From assembly GCF_000614125.1 (NCBI RefSeq), contig NZ_BAKJ01000037.1:1-46401 (forward strand): a DNA stretch of 46,401 nt, read 5' to 3'. Below the pieces are notes generated by a model, which ran no database searches, was not told where the DNA came from, and saw only the letters and a list, made by a program, of their open reading frames with translations. This DNA comes from Bacteroides rodentium JCM 16496 (GTDB lineage: Bacteria > Bacteroidota > Bacteroidia > Bacteroidales > Bacteroidaceae). A program made the translations under genes and the position numbers. Of the stretch, positions 8,020-17,247 are shown one piece after another; within the stretch, counting starts at the first letter, position 1; every line of letters starts with the position of its first letter.

Positions 8020-9168
8020 TTATCTCTTGAATGCCTTCAAATCAAAACTTGCATCCCAATCTTTCCACACCGGTTCGCGCCCCAGGCGTTTCAATGCTTT
8101 GTCCACTTCCACAGCCTTGCGCTCGTCGCTGACATGAAACTGTTCCAGCGTTTGCGGATAGCTGTAATATCCTCCCGGCTCGGTCTTGCTCTCGGCGCTC
8201 ATGGTTGTCACGCCAAGTGTTGCCATATGGTCGCGTATATCGGCAGGCTCGCGGGTGGAGTAGGAGATGTCCACATCGTGGTCGAAGATACGCATGGCAA
8301 AAGTGACTTGTGCCAGTTCGCGGTCGCTCATGATGACATTGGGCTGGAAGCCGCCGTTCTCCGAAGGACGCATACGGGGGAAGTTGACGCTGTATTTCGT
8401 CTGCCAATAATGCTTCTGGAGATAGCGCAGGTGATAAGCCATCATGGTGATGTCTGTCCGCCATTCCTTCTCCAGACCGATGAGCACTCCCATGCCGATG
8501 GAATGGACACCCGCCTGCCCCATACGGTCGAAACCGTTGACACGCCATTCAAACTTGGACTTCATGCCACGGGGGTGATAGATGTTGTAATTCGCTTTGT
8601 GATAGGTTTCCTGAAAACAAATCACACCGTTCATGCCGTGCTCTTTCAGCTCTGCATACTCTTCCGCCTTTAAGGGCATCACTTCTATTTTCAGATTGCT
8701 GAAGTAGGGTTTTGCCAGGTCCAGTGCGCGGGCTATGTAGGGCACGCCTGCTTTGGCCGGATTTTCTCCCGTCACCAACAGCAAATTCTCAAAAGGTGCC
8801 AGCTTCTTGATGGCCTTGTATTCGTTCACGATTTCTTCTTCCGTCAGTATGGTACGCGGCATGGGGTTGCTGATGTGGAAACCGCAATACACGCAAGAGT
8901 TGGTACAGGAATTCGTGATGTAAAGAGGCACGAACATGGAGATGGTCTTCCCGAACCGTGCCTCGGTGTATTTCTTGCTCAATCGTGCCATCGTCTCCAG
9001 ATAGGGGGTGGCAGCGGGTGAGATGAGGGCCATGAAGTCCTCTACATTACAATGTTCTTTGGAGAGGGCACGGCGCACATCCGCATCTGTCTTTGCATGG
9101 ATGCGTGCCGTGGTTTCCTCCCAGGATATATGTTCTAATTCGTCTGAAAACATAGTATTTTTTATCAA
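8020..9168 (-). CDS. thiH: 2-iminoacetate synthase ThiH
   Basis: ThiH is a radical-SAM enzyme that cleaves tyrosine to dehydroglycine (2-iminoacetate) and p-cresol, feeding the thiazole ring made by ThiG. The 382-residue length is typical. The radical-SAM motif CTNSCVYCG gives Cys 88, 92 and 95 for the 4Fe-4S cluster, and the following GFHISNPMPR and LLVTGENP stretches are conserved in the family. Use of ThiH rather than the oxygen-dependent glycine oxidase ThiO fits an anaerobe. It begins 7 bases after thiC ends, so translation is probably coupled. Confidence 0.93.
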   Translation of the reverse strand: MIKNTMFSDELEHISWEETTARIHAKTDADVRRALSKEHCNVEDFMALISPAATPYLETMARLSKKYTEARFGKTISMFVPLYITNSCTNSCVYCGFHISNPMPRTILTEEEIVNEYKAIKKLAPFENLLLVTGENPAKAGVPYIARALDLAKPYFSNLKIEVMPLKAEEYAELKEHGMNGVICFQETYHKANYNIYHPRGMKSKFEWRVNGFDRMGQAGVHSIGMGVLIGLEKEWRTDITMMAYHLRYLQKHYWQTKYSVNFPRMRPSENGGFQPNVIMSDRELAQVTFAMRIFDHDVDISYSTREPADIRDHMATLGVTTMSAESKTEPGGYYSYPQTLEQFHVSDERKAVEVDKALKRLGREPVWKDWDASFDLKAFKR

Positions 9169-9175
9169 TTCCCAT

Positions 9176-10858
9176 TTATTTCTTTTTTAATTCTCTCGAC
9201 AACCGCATTGCGCAGAAGTTTGGTCCGCACATCGTGCAATACTCCCCATCCACATGCTTCCCTGCATGGAAATAGCTGAACGCACGTTCCGGGTCGAGTG
9301 ACAAGTCAAACTGGTCTTTCCAGCGGAATTCATAACGTGCTTTGCTCAGTGCATTGTCGCGCACTTGTGCTCCGGGATGCCCTTTTGCCAGGTCGGCGGC
9401 ATGGGCGGCTATCTTATAGGTGATGACACCTACACGCACATCCTCCTTATCGGGCAGCGCCAGGTGCTCTTTGGGGGTGACATAACAGAGCATGGCCGTA
9501 CCCAGCCAACCTATCTGTGCCGCGCCGATGGCAGACGTAATATGGTCGTAACCCGGTGCGATGTCCGTCACGATAGGACCAAGCGTATAGAAAGGCGCAT
9601 CGTGGCATTTTTCTATCTGCCGCTCCATATTCTCCTTAATCTTGTGCATGGGCACGTGGCCGGGACCTTCGATGAAAGCCTGCACATTCTTGTCCCAAGC
9701 ACGCAGCACAAGCTCGCCCATCGTGTCGAGTTCTGCAAACTGCGCTTCATCGTTGGCATCGTGCGTAGACCCCGGACGCAGTCCGTCTCCCAAAGAGATG
9801 GCCACATCATACTGTGCCAGAATGTCGCAAATGTCATCAAAGTGTTCGTAAAGGAAACTCTCGCGGTCGTGCACCAGGCACCATTTGCTCATGATGCTGC
9901 CGCCACGGCTCACGATGCCGCACAACCTTTTCTCGGCCAGATGCACATTATGGCGGCGTATACCGGCATGGATGGTGAAGTAGTCCACTCCCTGCTCGCA
10001 TTGTTCAATCAGTGTGTCGCGGTAGATTTCCCAGGTGAGGTCCTCCACCTTTCCGTTCACTTTCTCCAATGCCTGGTAGATGGGGACAGTGCCTACCGGA
10101 ACGGGACAGTTACGGATAATCCATTCGCGCGTTTCGTGGATATTCTCTCCGGTGGAGAGGTCCATCAGCGTGTCGCCGCCCCATTTACAGCTCCACAAAG
10201 CCTTTTCCACCTCTTCTTCAATGCCGGAGGTGGTGGCGGAGTTTCCGATATTGGTATTTATCTTCACCAGGAAGTTGTGGCCTATAATCATCGGCTCTGC
10301 TTCGGGATGGTTGATGTTGGCAGGAAGCAGGGCGCGTCCGGCGGCAATCTCCTGGCGTACAAATTCCGGTGTGATGTGTGTCTCTATTCCCAGCTCCGCG
10401 CAGTTCATGTTCTCGCGAATCGCCACATACTCCATTTCAGGCGTGATGATGCCTTGCTTGGCATAGTACATCTGTGTGCAGCATTTTCCTTGAAGGGCGC
10501 GGTAGGGCAGGGTGATGTGCTCAAAGCGCAGAGAATCGAGTGACTTGTCATCGCGGCGCATGCGCCCGTACTCCGACGTTATTTCGGGAAGCTGCTCCAC
10601 ATCGCCGCGTTTTAGTATCCACGGTTCGCGCAGGCGGGGCAGCCCTTTCTTTAAGTCCACTTCAATGGCAGGGTCGCTGAACGGTCCGCTGGTATCATAC
10701 ACATACACTTCCGGATTCGGAGTAATCACCTTTTCTCCATCTATGAAGTTCGTACTGGGCACTTGTTCCACTTTGCGCATAGCTACGCGCAACTCCGGAA
10801 ACAAGGTACCCGGCAAATATACTTTCTCGGAACGGGGGAATTTTATCTTCTGGTTCAT
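9176..10858 (-). CDS. thiC: phosphomethylpyrimidine synthase ThiC
   Basis: ThiC converts aminoimidazole ribotide to hydroxymethylpyrimidine phosphate in one radical-SAM reaction. The 560-residue protein has the core motifs NCAELGIETHITPEFVRQE, NIGNSATTS, VDYFTIHAGI and PGHVPMHKI. The C-terminal cluster motif CTMCGPNFCAM (CxxCxxxxC) is near the end, as in all ThiC proteins. It follows thiG with a 13-base gap and precedes thiH by 7 bases. As the pyrimidine branch enzyme it supplies the substrate for ThiD at the end of the same operon. Confidence 0.95.
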   Translation of the reverse strand: MNQKIKFPRSEKVYLPGTLFPELRVAMRKVEQVPSTNFIDGEKVITPNPEVYVYDTSGPFSDPAIEVDLKKGLPRLREPWILKRGDVEQLPEITSEYGRMRRDDKSLDSLRFEHITLPYRALQGKCCTQMYYAKQGIITPEMEYVAIRENMNCAELGIETHITPEFVRQEIAAGRALLPANINHPEAEPMIIGHNFLVKINTNIGNSATTSGIEEEVEKALWSCKWGGDTLMDLSTGENIHETREWIIRNCPVPVGTVPIYQALEKVNGKVEDLTWEIYRDTLIEQCEQGVDYFTIHAGIRRHNVHLAEKRLCGIVSRGGSIMSKWCLVHDRESFLYEHFDDICDILAQYDVAISLGDGLRPGSTHDANDEAQFAELDTMGELVLRAWDKNVQAFIEGPGHVPMHKIKENMERQIEKCHDAPFYTLGPIVTDIAPGYDHITSAIGAAQIGWLGTAMLCYVTPKEHLALPDKEDVRVGVITYKIAAHAADLAKGHPGAQVRDNALSKARYEFRWKDQFDLSLDPERAFSYFHAGKHVDGEYCTMCGPNFCAMRLSRELKKK

Positions 10859-10871
10859 TGCATTGTCAGTT

Positions 10872-11659
10872 TTATAGGTTTAAGAATGCCGTCAGCGGTG
10901 AGCTGGCTTCCGCAACAAAATTATCGGCTTGTGCGCCCAGACCTGCTTCGTATGCCATGCGTCCTGCCTCTACAGCCTGCTTGAACGCTACCGCCATGGC
11001 CACGGGGTCGCCCGCCACTGCAATGGCAGTATTCACCAGGCAAGCCGACGCGCCCATTTCCATAGCTTCTGCCGCATGGTCGGGGCACCTATACCGGCAT
11101 CCACCACTACGGGGATATTGGCTTGCTCAATGATTATTCTCAGGAAATCCCTTGTCTGCAGTCCTTTGTTTGTGCCGATAGGAGCACCCAGCGGCATGAC
11201 GGTGGCGGCACCGGCTTCTTCCAGCCTCTTGCACAGTGTGGGGTCGGCCTGGCAATAGGGCAGTACCACAAATCCCAACTTGACCAGTTCCTCCGTGGCT
11301 TTCAGCGTCTCCACAGAATCCGGCAACAGATAGCGGGGGTCGGGGTGTATCTCCAGTTTCAGCCAGTTGGTGCCAAAAGCCTCACGCGCCATCTGTGCGG
11401 CAAAAACAGCTTCTTCGGCATTGCGCACGCCGGAAGTGTTGGGCAGAAGCTGGATGCCGGGATGCTGTATGTGTACCAGCATGTCATCCTCCTTATTATC
11501 CAGTTCGATGCGTTTCATGGCCACCGTCACCATTTCTGTACCGGATGCCAGGATAGACTGTTCCATCACTTCGTCGGAATGGAACTTTCCGGTACCTAAA
11601 AACAGACGGGAGTTGAACTCGCGTCCTGCAATCACTAATTTTTCCATGTCAGTCGTCAT
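10872..11659 (-). CDS. thiG: thiazole synthase ThiG, frame broken once
   Basis: ThiG builds the thiazole phosphate from deoxyxylulose phosphate, 2-iminoacetate and ThiS thiocarboxylate. About 262 residues result when the break is repaired. The first part holds FNSRLFLGTGKF, the Schiff-base Lys region VAMKRI, and VLPYCQADP; the end gives MEMGASACLVNTAIA and the usual C-terminus. The frame shifts near 11078: VVVDAGIGAP should continue with THAAEAMEMGAS, which appears if one C of a CCC run is restored. The neighbouring thi genes are intact or similarly minimally damaged, so a sequence error is likelier than a dead gene. The gap to thiE is 18 bases. Confidence 0.88.
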
Positions 11660-11677
11660 ATATTAATTTTTCGTTCT

Positions 11678-12338
11678 TTATTTTTTCCCTGCTTCTTCAT
11701 TCTTTATTAAAGAAATGATTCTCCGCATCTCATCTGCCGGACTATCGGCATGCAGCACCGTGCCGGATAGGGCAATTCCGCTGACTCCGGTCTGCATAAT
11801 GGCGGGAATGTCTGCGATAGTAATTCCTCCGATGGCAACCATGGGCAGGCATACGTTCTCCTCCCGCATCCGGTTGACGATGGCGGCATAGCTTCCAGCC
11901 TAATATCGGGCTTAGGTTCTTCTTGGTGGTGGTGTAGCGGAAAGGGCCGCAGCCTATGTAGTCGGCACCGGCTTTGTAGTGTTGCTGCACATCTTCAAAG
12001 GTGTTTGCCGTGCCGCCTATGATATACTCGTCACCCAAAATCCGGCGTGCTTCGGCTATGGGCATGTCTTTCTTGCCCAGATGCACGCCGTCGGCATGCA
12101 ACTTCTTTACCAGTTCCACATGGTCGTCAATGATGAAGGTGGCACCGTATTGCCGGCAAAGGGCTTGCACTTCTAAGGCTACGGGTTCTATCGTTTCCAC
12201 CAGGGTGTCTTTCATGCGCAGTTGCACCCAGCGGCAACCGCCCTCAAGAGCCATGTGTGCAGCATCCAGATACGAATACCGCTCCGTATAATGCGTGATG
12301 AACTGCATGTCTCCGTTTTTCAGTCTCTCGTTCTTCAT
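11678..12338 (-). CDS. thiE: thiamine phosphate synthase ThiE, frame broken
   Basis: ThiE joins HMP-PP and thiazole phosphate to make thiamine phosphate. After repair it is about 220 residues. Family motifs are VQLRMKDT, FIIDDHVELV, ADGVHLGKKD, IGGTANT, GADYIGCGPFRYTTTK and, after the break, VAIGGITIADI. The break is near 11895-11905: NLSPILG should lead to LESYAAIVNRM, which requires two extra bases (GGC/CTG/GAA/AGC read as GGCTGGAAGC), or less plausibly loss of one. The ATG at 12338 follows GGAGGGTGAGGAAG, a strong ribosome-binding site at the end of thiS; an alternative ATG is at 12308. The stop of thiS is 5 bases upstream. Confidence 0.87.
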
Positions 12339-12343
12339 CTTCC

Positions 12344-12541
12344 TCACCCTCCGCAAGCTGCTTTGATAATGATGATGGACATGTATTCCCTCAGGGCGCA
12401 TTTTGTCCATTCCGTGCGAAGTACAATATGGTTGTCTACGGCCACGGCAATGCCTTGCACCGGTAGGGCAAGTTCCTCGATAAGTTGTGAAAGGGTAGTG
12501 GCGCCGGTTTTCACTTCCTTGTTGTTGACCAATACTTTCAT
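12344..12541 (-). CDS. thiS: sulfur carrier protein ThiS
   Basis: ThiS is the small ubiquitin-like carrier that delivers sulfur to ThiG. The 65-residue protein starts MKVLVNNKEV and ends with the diagnostic Gly-Gly (KAACGG), the site adenylated by ThiF. The middle part (ELALPVQGIAVAVDNHIVLRTEW) matches the beta-grasp family. An ATG 12 bases upstream (12553, MNRK) is also possible; neither start has a strong ribosome-binding site. It is the first gene after the TPP riboswitch. Confidence 0.85.
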   Translation of the reverse strand: MKVLVNNKEVKTGATTLSQLIEELALPVQGIAVAVDNHIVLRTEWTKCALREYMSIIIIKAACGG

Positions 12542-12621
12542 TTTTCTGTTCATTAAGAAATAAAACAAATGGAAGTAAATACAAAGAAGTATCCTTACGG
12601 CAAGTTCAGTGAAGAAAAAAA

Positions 12622-12700
12622 TATCCAATTCCTACGGCAGTACTAACTGCATCAGGTTCGAGGGTATAATCTCAGCCCGTCGGGGCACCCCTTTGTCTTT
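12622..12700 (-). ncRNA. TPP riboswitch (THI element)
   Basis: Read on the minus strand, this carries the thi-box landmarks in order: GGGGTGCC, GGCTGAGATTATACCCT, CGAACCTGATGCAGTTAG and TACTGCCGTAGGA. These are the pyrimidine-sensing and pyrophosphate-sensing arms of the TPP aptamer. It starts just after a -7 box and ends about 80 bases before thiS. A T-rich run (TATTTTTTTC, about 12612-12621) follows directly, which could take part in termination, although translational control is usual in this phylum. It should shut off the whole thi operon when TPP is plentiful. Confidence 0.95.
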
Positions 12701-12707
12701 ACGGCAA

Positions 12708-12715
12708 CAAAGGTA
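12708..12715 (-). promoter_or_regulatory. -7 box of the thiamine operon
   Basis: On the minus strand it reads TACCTTTG, a full match to TAnnTTTG, with a TTTTG about 22 bases further upstream as a possible -33 element. The predicted start lies only a few bases before the riboswitch. Confidence 0.6.
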
Positions 12716-12776
12716 AGGGAAAATCGGAAATAAAAAACAAAAGGACGTACTTTTTATTTCAGTGATTACTTTTTGT

Positions 12777-13319
12777 TTACTCGCGCCCCTTTGTGGCATG
12801 TATCTTTTTCAGCGTATTCCGAACAGTGGTTCTGACTCCCGTTGAATAAAAATCAAGCTCTGTATTTTCCAATATCAGTTGCAATTCCTGCAGCAGTTCC
12901 GGCTCCTTCCTGCAAAGCAGATAGGCTATTCTGATGGAAAGGGCTTGCACTCCTATGCTTTCTTGCGGAGACAACATGTGGTTCAGGCAGTAATTCAGCA
13001 AATCGACGGAGATTGGAGTAGGGATGGGAATATTATACAGTATAGATAATAGGAGGCGTTTGGAACCGTCGTGCGTGCAGTCTATCAGCCGTTGAATGAT
13101 TTCATCGTACAGTAGGATAAACCAGCCGGGATGGATTTCGCTCAATTTCTCGCATACCCATATTGCCCGCCATGATACTGTCTGTTTTTCATCGTATGTC
13201 AATCGGTATATATCTTCGAAATGCTCGGGACAGAGGCATACCTCTTGTACCAGAGAGTCTATCGATAACTTATGAATAGGTACTGCCAGGGCATTTCTGA
13301 ACTCCGTAATCTTTTCCAT
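12777..13319 (-). CDS. helical hypothetical protein (HEAT/ARM-like)
   Basis: This is a 180-residue soluble protein made almost wholly of helices, with repeats such as VSWRAIWVCEKLSEIHPGWF and GVQALSIRIAYLLCRKEPEL that recall HEAT/ARM repeats. No catalytic motif or signal peptide is visible. I chose the ATG at 13319 (MEKITEF) because the upstream ATG at 13328 would leave only about 8 bases after the predicted transcription start. A -7 box (TATATTTG) is at 13343-13350. It is separated from the thiamine promoter by 60 bases and is an independent unit. The function is unknown; a scaffold role would be inference only. Confidence 0.7.
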   Translation of the reverse strand: MEKITEFRNALAVPIHKLSIDSLVQEVCLCPEHFEDIYRLTYDEKQTVSWRAIWVCEKLSEIHPGWFILLYDEIIQRLIDCTHDGSKRLLLSILYNIPIPTPISVDLLNYCLNHMLSPQESIGVQALSIRIAYLLCRKEPELLQELQLILENTELDFYSTGVRTTVRNTLKKIHATKGRE

Positions 13320-13342
13320 ATATCCCATTTTGTTGTGAGTGG

Positions 13343-13350
13343 CAAATATA
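13343..13350 (-). promoter_or_regulatory. -7 box for the helical hypothetical gene
   Basis: The minus strand reads TATATTTG, a full match to the Bacteroides -7 consensus, 24 bases before the chosen ATG. Confidence 0.5.
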
Positions 13351-13378
13351 AAGGAAATGGTTTACTAAAACAAAAAAG

Positions 13379-13505
13379 AGGGTGTATCAAAACCCTTTTC
13401 ACCACGGAGTAACACAGAGTATCTCAGAGTTTTTTATTGATAATCAACAGTTAAAAATCATCTCTGTGCTACTCTGTGTCCTCTGTGGTGAATTTTGACA
13501 CCCTC
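13379..13505. repeat. long imperfect inverted repeat downstream of fabD
   Basis: The left arm (13379-13430, AGGGTGT..TCAAAACCC, then CACCACGGAGTAACACAGAGT) and the right arm (13461-13505, ending GTGGTGAATTTTGACACCCT) are imperfectly complementary around an AT-rich centre. A GGTGTGTCAAAACCCTCTT fragment recurs (inverted) near 23536-23554. It lies between fabD and the next gene on the minus strand and may end fabD transcription. I recognise the CACCACAGAGGACACAGAGT type of sequence as common in Bacteroides intergenic DNA, from memory. Confidence 0.6.
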
Positions 13506-13528
13506 TTGAAAATATTTTATTTAAAGAA

Positions 13529-14416
13529 TTATGCAATCCCGTGAGCCGTAGCTTCCGGTGCAATCTTCTTGATAAGACCTTGCAGCACTGCACCAGGACC
13601 GCACTCCGTGAAGTCCGTAGCACCATCGGCAACCATGTTCTTCACTGTTTGCGTCCAACGCACCGATGCTGTCAGCTGAGCCACCAGGTTCTTCTTGATT
13701 TCTGCCGGGTCAGTATGAGGCATGGCGTCTACATTCTGATATACGGGACACTTCGGAGCATGGATTTCTGTTGCATTGATGGCTGCTTCCAGTTCAACTT
13801 TGGCAGGGTTCATCAGCGGAGAGTGGAACGCACCGCCTACCTTCAACGGCAGGGCACGCTTGGCACCTGCAGCCTTCATCAGTTCGCAAGCCTTGTTGAT
13901 ACCTTCTATGGAACCGGAAATTACAATCTGTCCCGGGCAGTTATAGTTGGCTGCCACGCAAATTTCACCTCCGGCACTTACCTGGGCGCAGATTTCCTCC
14001 ACCTTTTCATCCGGCAGGGCAATAATGGCTGCCATAGTGGAGGGCTGTGCCTCGCAAGCCTTCTGCATAGCCATGGCACGGGCATACACCAGTTTCAGAC
14101 CATCTTCAAAGCTCAGTGCACCGGCAGCAACCAAGGCAGAGAACTCGCCCAGTGAGTGACCGGCAGTCATCTCCGGCTTAAAGTCATCGCCCATGCAGAG
14201 GGCAGAAATAACGGAATGGAGGAATACGGCAGGTTGGGTAACTTTAGTCTGGCGCAGGTCTTCATCTGTCCCGTTGAACATAATATCAGTAATACGATAC
14301 CCGAGGATATCATTTGCTTTCTCAAAAAGTTCCTTGGCTAATGCCGAATTTTCGTACAGGTCCTTTCCCATGCCAACGAATTGGGCACCTTGACCCGGAA
14401 ATACAAATGCTTTCAT
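13529..14416 (-). CDS. fabD: malonyl CoA-ACP transacylase FabD
   Basis: FabD moves malonyl groups from CoA to acyl carrier protein at the start of type II fatty acid synthesis. The 295-residue protein begins MKAFVFPGQGAQFVGMGKDL, carries the nucleophile elbow GHSLGEF with Ser 88, and the catalytic His 198 in GAFHSPLM. The C-terminus FTECGPGAVLQGLIKKI is also family-typical. I place the start at 14416, not at the upstream end of the open frame (14488), because all FabD proteins begin at this Met. A -7 box lies at 14454-14461. Confidence 0.95.
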   Translation of the reverse strand: MKAFVFPGQGAQFVGMGKDLYENSALAKELFEKANDILGYRITDIMFNGTDEDLRQTKVTQPAVFLHSVISALCMGDDFKPEMTAGHSLGEFSALVAAGALSFEDGLKLVYARAMAMQKACEAQPSTMAAIIALPDEKVEEICAQVSAGGEICVAANYNCPGQIVISGSIEGINKACELMKAAGAKRALPLKVGGAFHSPLMNPAKVELEAAINATEIHAPKCPVYQNVDAMPHTDPAEIKKNLVAQLTASVRWTQTVKNMVADGATDFTECGPGAVLQGLIKKIAPEATAHGIA

Positions 14417-14453
14417 ATTTACTCGTTTTTTAGTGTTTAAATAAAAAGTGCCG

Positions 14454-14461
14454 CAAAGGTA
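14454..14461 (-). promoter_or_regulatory. -7 box of fabD
   Basis: TACCTTTG on the minus strand, 38 bases upstream of the fabD ATG; full match to TAnnTTTG. Confidence 0.5.
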
Positions 14462-14533
14462 GAGGTTTTTCTGATATTCACCGCACAAACGGATGTTTTT
14501 TGTGCAATACCCTTACTTTAAGGGGGAAGCTAA

Positions 14534-14697
14534 AATACAATATGTATGCTTGGGCCTTCTGTGGTATCCGGATGCTGAAATACTTATAAATGAAACACTT
14601 TCTCCTTATTGTACTTCCTACAATTAATCCTCTTGTGTATTCTTGTAAATTACATATTGTATTCCATACGATAACAGCTGAAAATGATATTGTATAA
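14534..14697. promoter_or_regulatory. candidate operator sites for the xylose regulator
   Basis: The 397-base gap between fabD and the divergent regulator gene is AT-rich and gene-free. It contains AATACAATATGTA at 14534-14546 and its exact inverse TACATATTGTATT at 14651-14663, with a shorter related copy GATATTGTATAA at 14686-14697. Repeated symmetric sites next to a regulator gene are what an autoregulating repressor would use. That these bind the Nudix-type regulator is inference. Confidence 0.35.
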
Positions 14698-14784
14698 AGT
14701 AAGATATGTATTCAGTTGAAAAATAATGCTTTATAACATTATAAAAATATTCTTTTCCTTTATTGGAAATTAGAAAAACCTATT

Positions 14785-14792
14785 TATATTTG
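14785..14792 (+). promoter_or_regulatory. -7 box of the Nudix-type regulator gene
   Basis: TATATTTG fits TAnnTTTG exactly and lies 21 bases before the ATG at 14814. Confidence 0.5.
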
Positions 14793-14813
14793 CAGCGCTT
14801 AAAGAGACATATT

Positions 14814-15544
14814 ATGCAAAACATAGAACAAAAAACGCCATTGGCAAACAATCATATTTCTGTGGACTGTGTGGTGATTGGTTTTGACGGAGAACAGCTG
14901 AAGGTTCTGCTGATTAAGCGTGCAGGAGAGGAAGAAGGAGAAATCTTTCATGATATGAAGCTTCCCGGAAGTCTGATTTACATGGATGAGGATCTGGATG
15001 AAGCTGCCAAGCGGGTGTTGAATGAATTGACGGGGCTGAAGAATGTCAATCTGATGCAATTCAAGGCATTCGGCTCAAAAAACCGTACGAAGGACCCAGA
15101 GATGTGCATTGGCTGGAACGTGCCATGCAGTCCAGGGTAGAGCGTATTGTCACCATAGCCTATCTTTCCCTGGTGAAGATAGACCGCGCATTGAACCGTG
15201 ATTTGGACGATTATCAAGCCGGTTGGGTAGCTATTCCGGATATAAAGGCTCTGGCATTCGACCACAACCTGATTATCAAGGAAGCCATTGCCTATGTCCG
15301 CCAGTACGTCGAGTTCAACCCGTCTTCGCTGTTCGACTTGTTGCCGCGTAAGTTCACCGCATCCCAGCTTCGCACTTTGTACGAACTGGTGTATGACAAG
15401 CAGTACGACGTACGCAATTTCCATAAAAAGATAGCCTTGATGGAGTATGTCGTCCCCCTGGAAGAAAAGCAGCAGGGCGTGGCGCATCGGGCGGCACGCT
15501 ACTACCGTTTCGACAAAAAGATATACAATAAAATTCGACGGTAG
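14814..15544 (+). CDS. Nudix-type transcriptional regulator (xylose), frame broken once
   Basis: This is a two-domain regulator of about 243 residues after repair. The N-terminal Nudix-like domain (ISVDCVVIGFDGEQLKVLLIKR, then LPGSLIYMDEDLDEAAKRVL) has a degenerate Nudix box, lacking the usual REUxEE glutamates, so it should bind a sugar ligand rather than hydrolyse nucleotides. The C-terminal part (LLPRKFTASQLRTLYELVYD, FHKKI) is the winged-helix DNA-binding region, as in Bacteroides AraR-type regulators. The frame breaks at about 15096: AFGSKNRTKDP should continue RDVHWLERAMQS, restored by one extra C or A. Its position ahead of xylB and xylA suggests it is the local xylose regulator. Confidence 0.82.
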
Positions 15545-15669
15545 CCGGACTGTAAATTAAAAATTAAAGAATTAAAAATTAAAAGAGGATGACTTTCCAT
15601 TCTTCTTTCATTTTAATTCTTCATATCACTTTCATTCTTTCATTTTTTCATTCTTTAATTGATATAAAT

Positions 15670-17157
15670 ATGTATTTATTAGGTTATGACATCGGCAGCT
15701 CGTCTGTAAAAGCGAGTCTGGTAAATGCGGAAAGCGGCAGATGTGTATCGTCTGCCTTCTTCCCCAAGACTGAAGCGGAAATTATCGCAGTGAAGCCCGG
15801 CTGGGCAGAGCAAGACCCCGGAAATTGGTGGGAGAACTTGAAACTGGCCACACAAGCCGTATTGGCAGAATCCGGAGTAAACGCAGAAGACATCAAGGCG
15901 ATTGGTATCTCTTATCAGATGCATGGCCTGGTATGTGTAGATAAAAACCGGCAGGTGTTGCGTCCTGCCATTATCTGGTGCGACTCCAGAGCCGTGCCCT
16001 ACGGACAAAAGGCTTTCGAAACATTGGGAGAGGAGACTTGCCTTTCACATCTGCTGAATTCTCCGGGCAACTTCACGGCCTCCAAACTGGCTTGGATTAA
16101 GGAGAATGAGCCTTCCGTCTACGAAAAGATTCATAAGATAATGCTGCCGGGCGACTATATCGCGATGAAGTTGAGCAGTACCATCTGTACCACGGTGTCC
16201 GGTTTGTCCGAAGGGATGTTCTGGGATTTCAAGAACAACCGGGTTGCTGATTTTCTGATGGAGTATTATGGATTCGATACCTCTCTGATTGCCGACATCA
16301 AGCCGACTTTCTCCGAGCAGGGACGCGTCAATGCCGCCGCAGCCGCAGAGCTGGGTCTGAAAGAAGGTACGCCTATCACTTACCGTGCCGGCGACCAGCC
16401 CAACAATGCCCTTTCCCTGAATGTGTTCAATCCGGGTGAAATAGCTTCCACCGCCGGAACGTCCGGTGTGGTATACGGCGTGAACGGTGAGGTGAACTAC
16501 GACCCCAAGTCACGTGTCAACACCTTTGCACACGTCAACCATGCTGCCGGGCAAACCCGTCTGGGTGTCCTGCTGTGCATCAATGGTACGGGCATCCTCA
16601 ATTCATGGGTGAAGCGCACCGTTGCTCCCGAAGGCATCTCTTACAACGATATGAATCTGCTGGCCGCACAAGCCCCCATCGGCAGTGCCGGCATCAGTAT
16701 CCTGCCCTTTGGAAACGGTGCGGAGCGTATGCTGGAGAACAAGGAGATAGGCTGCTCCATTCATGGCATCGACTTCAACCAGCACGGCAAACAGCATATC
16801 GTCCGTGCGGCGCAGGAAGGCATCGTTTTCTCCTTTAAATATGGAATCGACATCATGGAACAAATGGGCATTCCCGTGCAGAAAATTCATGCAGGCAAGG
16901 CTAATATGTTCCTCAGCCCGTTATTCCGCGAGACATTGGCCGGTGTGACGGGAGCTGTCATCGAACTGTATGATACCGACGGTTCTGTAGGTGCCGCCAA
17001 AGGTGCCGGAATCGGTGCGGGCATATACAAGGACAACAACGAAGCATTTGCCACGCTTGAGAAGCTCGAGGTGATAGAGCCGAAAACGGCAGACCGCCAG
17101 GCTTATGCCGACGCATATGCACGTTGGAAACGCTGTCTGGAAGAAGCAATGAGATAA
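15670..17157 (+). CDS. xylB: xylulokinase XylB
   Basis: XylB phosphorylates D-xylulose to xylulose 5-phosphate, the entry to the pentose phosphate pathway. The 495-residue FGGY-family kinase shows the N-terminal phosphate-1 motif GYDIGSSSVKASL, the substrate region GISYQMHGLVCVDKN, WCDSRA, the second lobe AGDQPNNALSL with its conserved Asp, TAGTSGVV, and the C-terminal GGSVGAAKGAGIG-like stretch. I start at the ATG at 15670, which is the family start; the frame opens further upstream in AT-rich sequence. It follows the regulator by 125 bases of very AT-rich repeats and precedes xylA by 90 bases. Confidence 0.92.
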   Translation: MYLLGYDIGSSSVKASLVNAESGRCVSSAFFPKTEAEIIAVKPGWAEQDPGNWWENLKLATQAVLAESGVNAEDIKAIGISYQMHGLVCVDKNRQVLRPAIIWCDSRAVPYGQKAFETLGEETCLSHLLNSPGNFTASKLAWIKENEPSVYEKIHKIMLPGDYIAMKLSSTICTTVSGLSEGMFWDFKNNRVADFLMEYYGFDTSLIADIKPTFSEQGRVNAAAAAELGLKEGTPITYRAGDQPNNALSLNVFNPGEIASTAGTSGVVYGVNGEVNYDPKSRVNTFAHVNHAAGQTRLGVLLCINGTGILNSWVKRTVAPEGISYNDMNLLAAQAPIGSAGISILPFGNGAERMLENKEIGCSIHGIDFNQHGKQHIVRAAQEGIVFSFKYGIDIMEQMGIPVQKIHAGKANMFLSPLFRETLAGVTGAVIELYDTDGSVGAAKGAGIGAGIYKDNNEAFATLEKLEVIEPKTADRQAYADAYARWKRCLEEAMR

Positions 17158-17247
17158 TGCATGATTGATTCATGGCATCTTGATATGAACAAATTTTTGC
17201 AACTTATTTAAATCAAATAATTAATCCTTTAAAACAAAATTAAGATT

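Noticed and set aside
9365..10543. A 392-codon plus-strand frame opposite thiC.
   Set aside because: thiC is unmistakable on the minus strand; the plus frame is low-complexity His/Val-rich shadow.
13379..13505. A CRISPR-like or phage attachment reading of the repeats after fabD.
   Set aside because: There is only one inverted pair, no regularly spaced direct repeats and no integrase or cas gene nearby.
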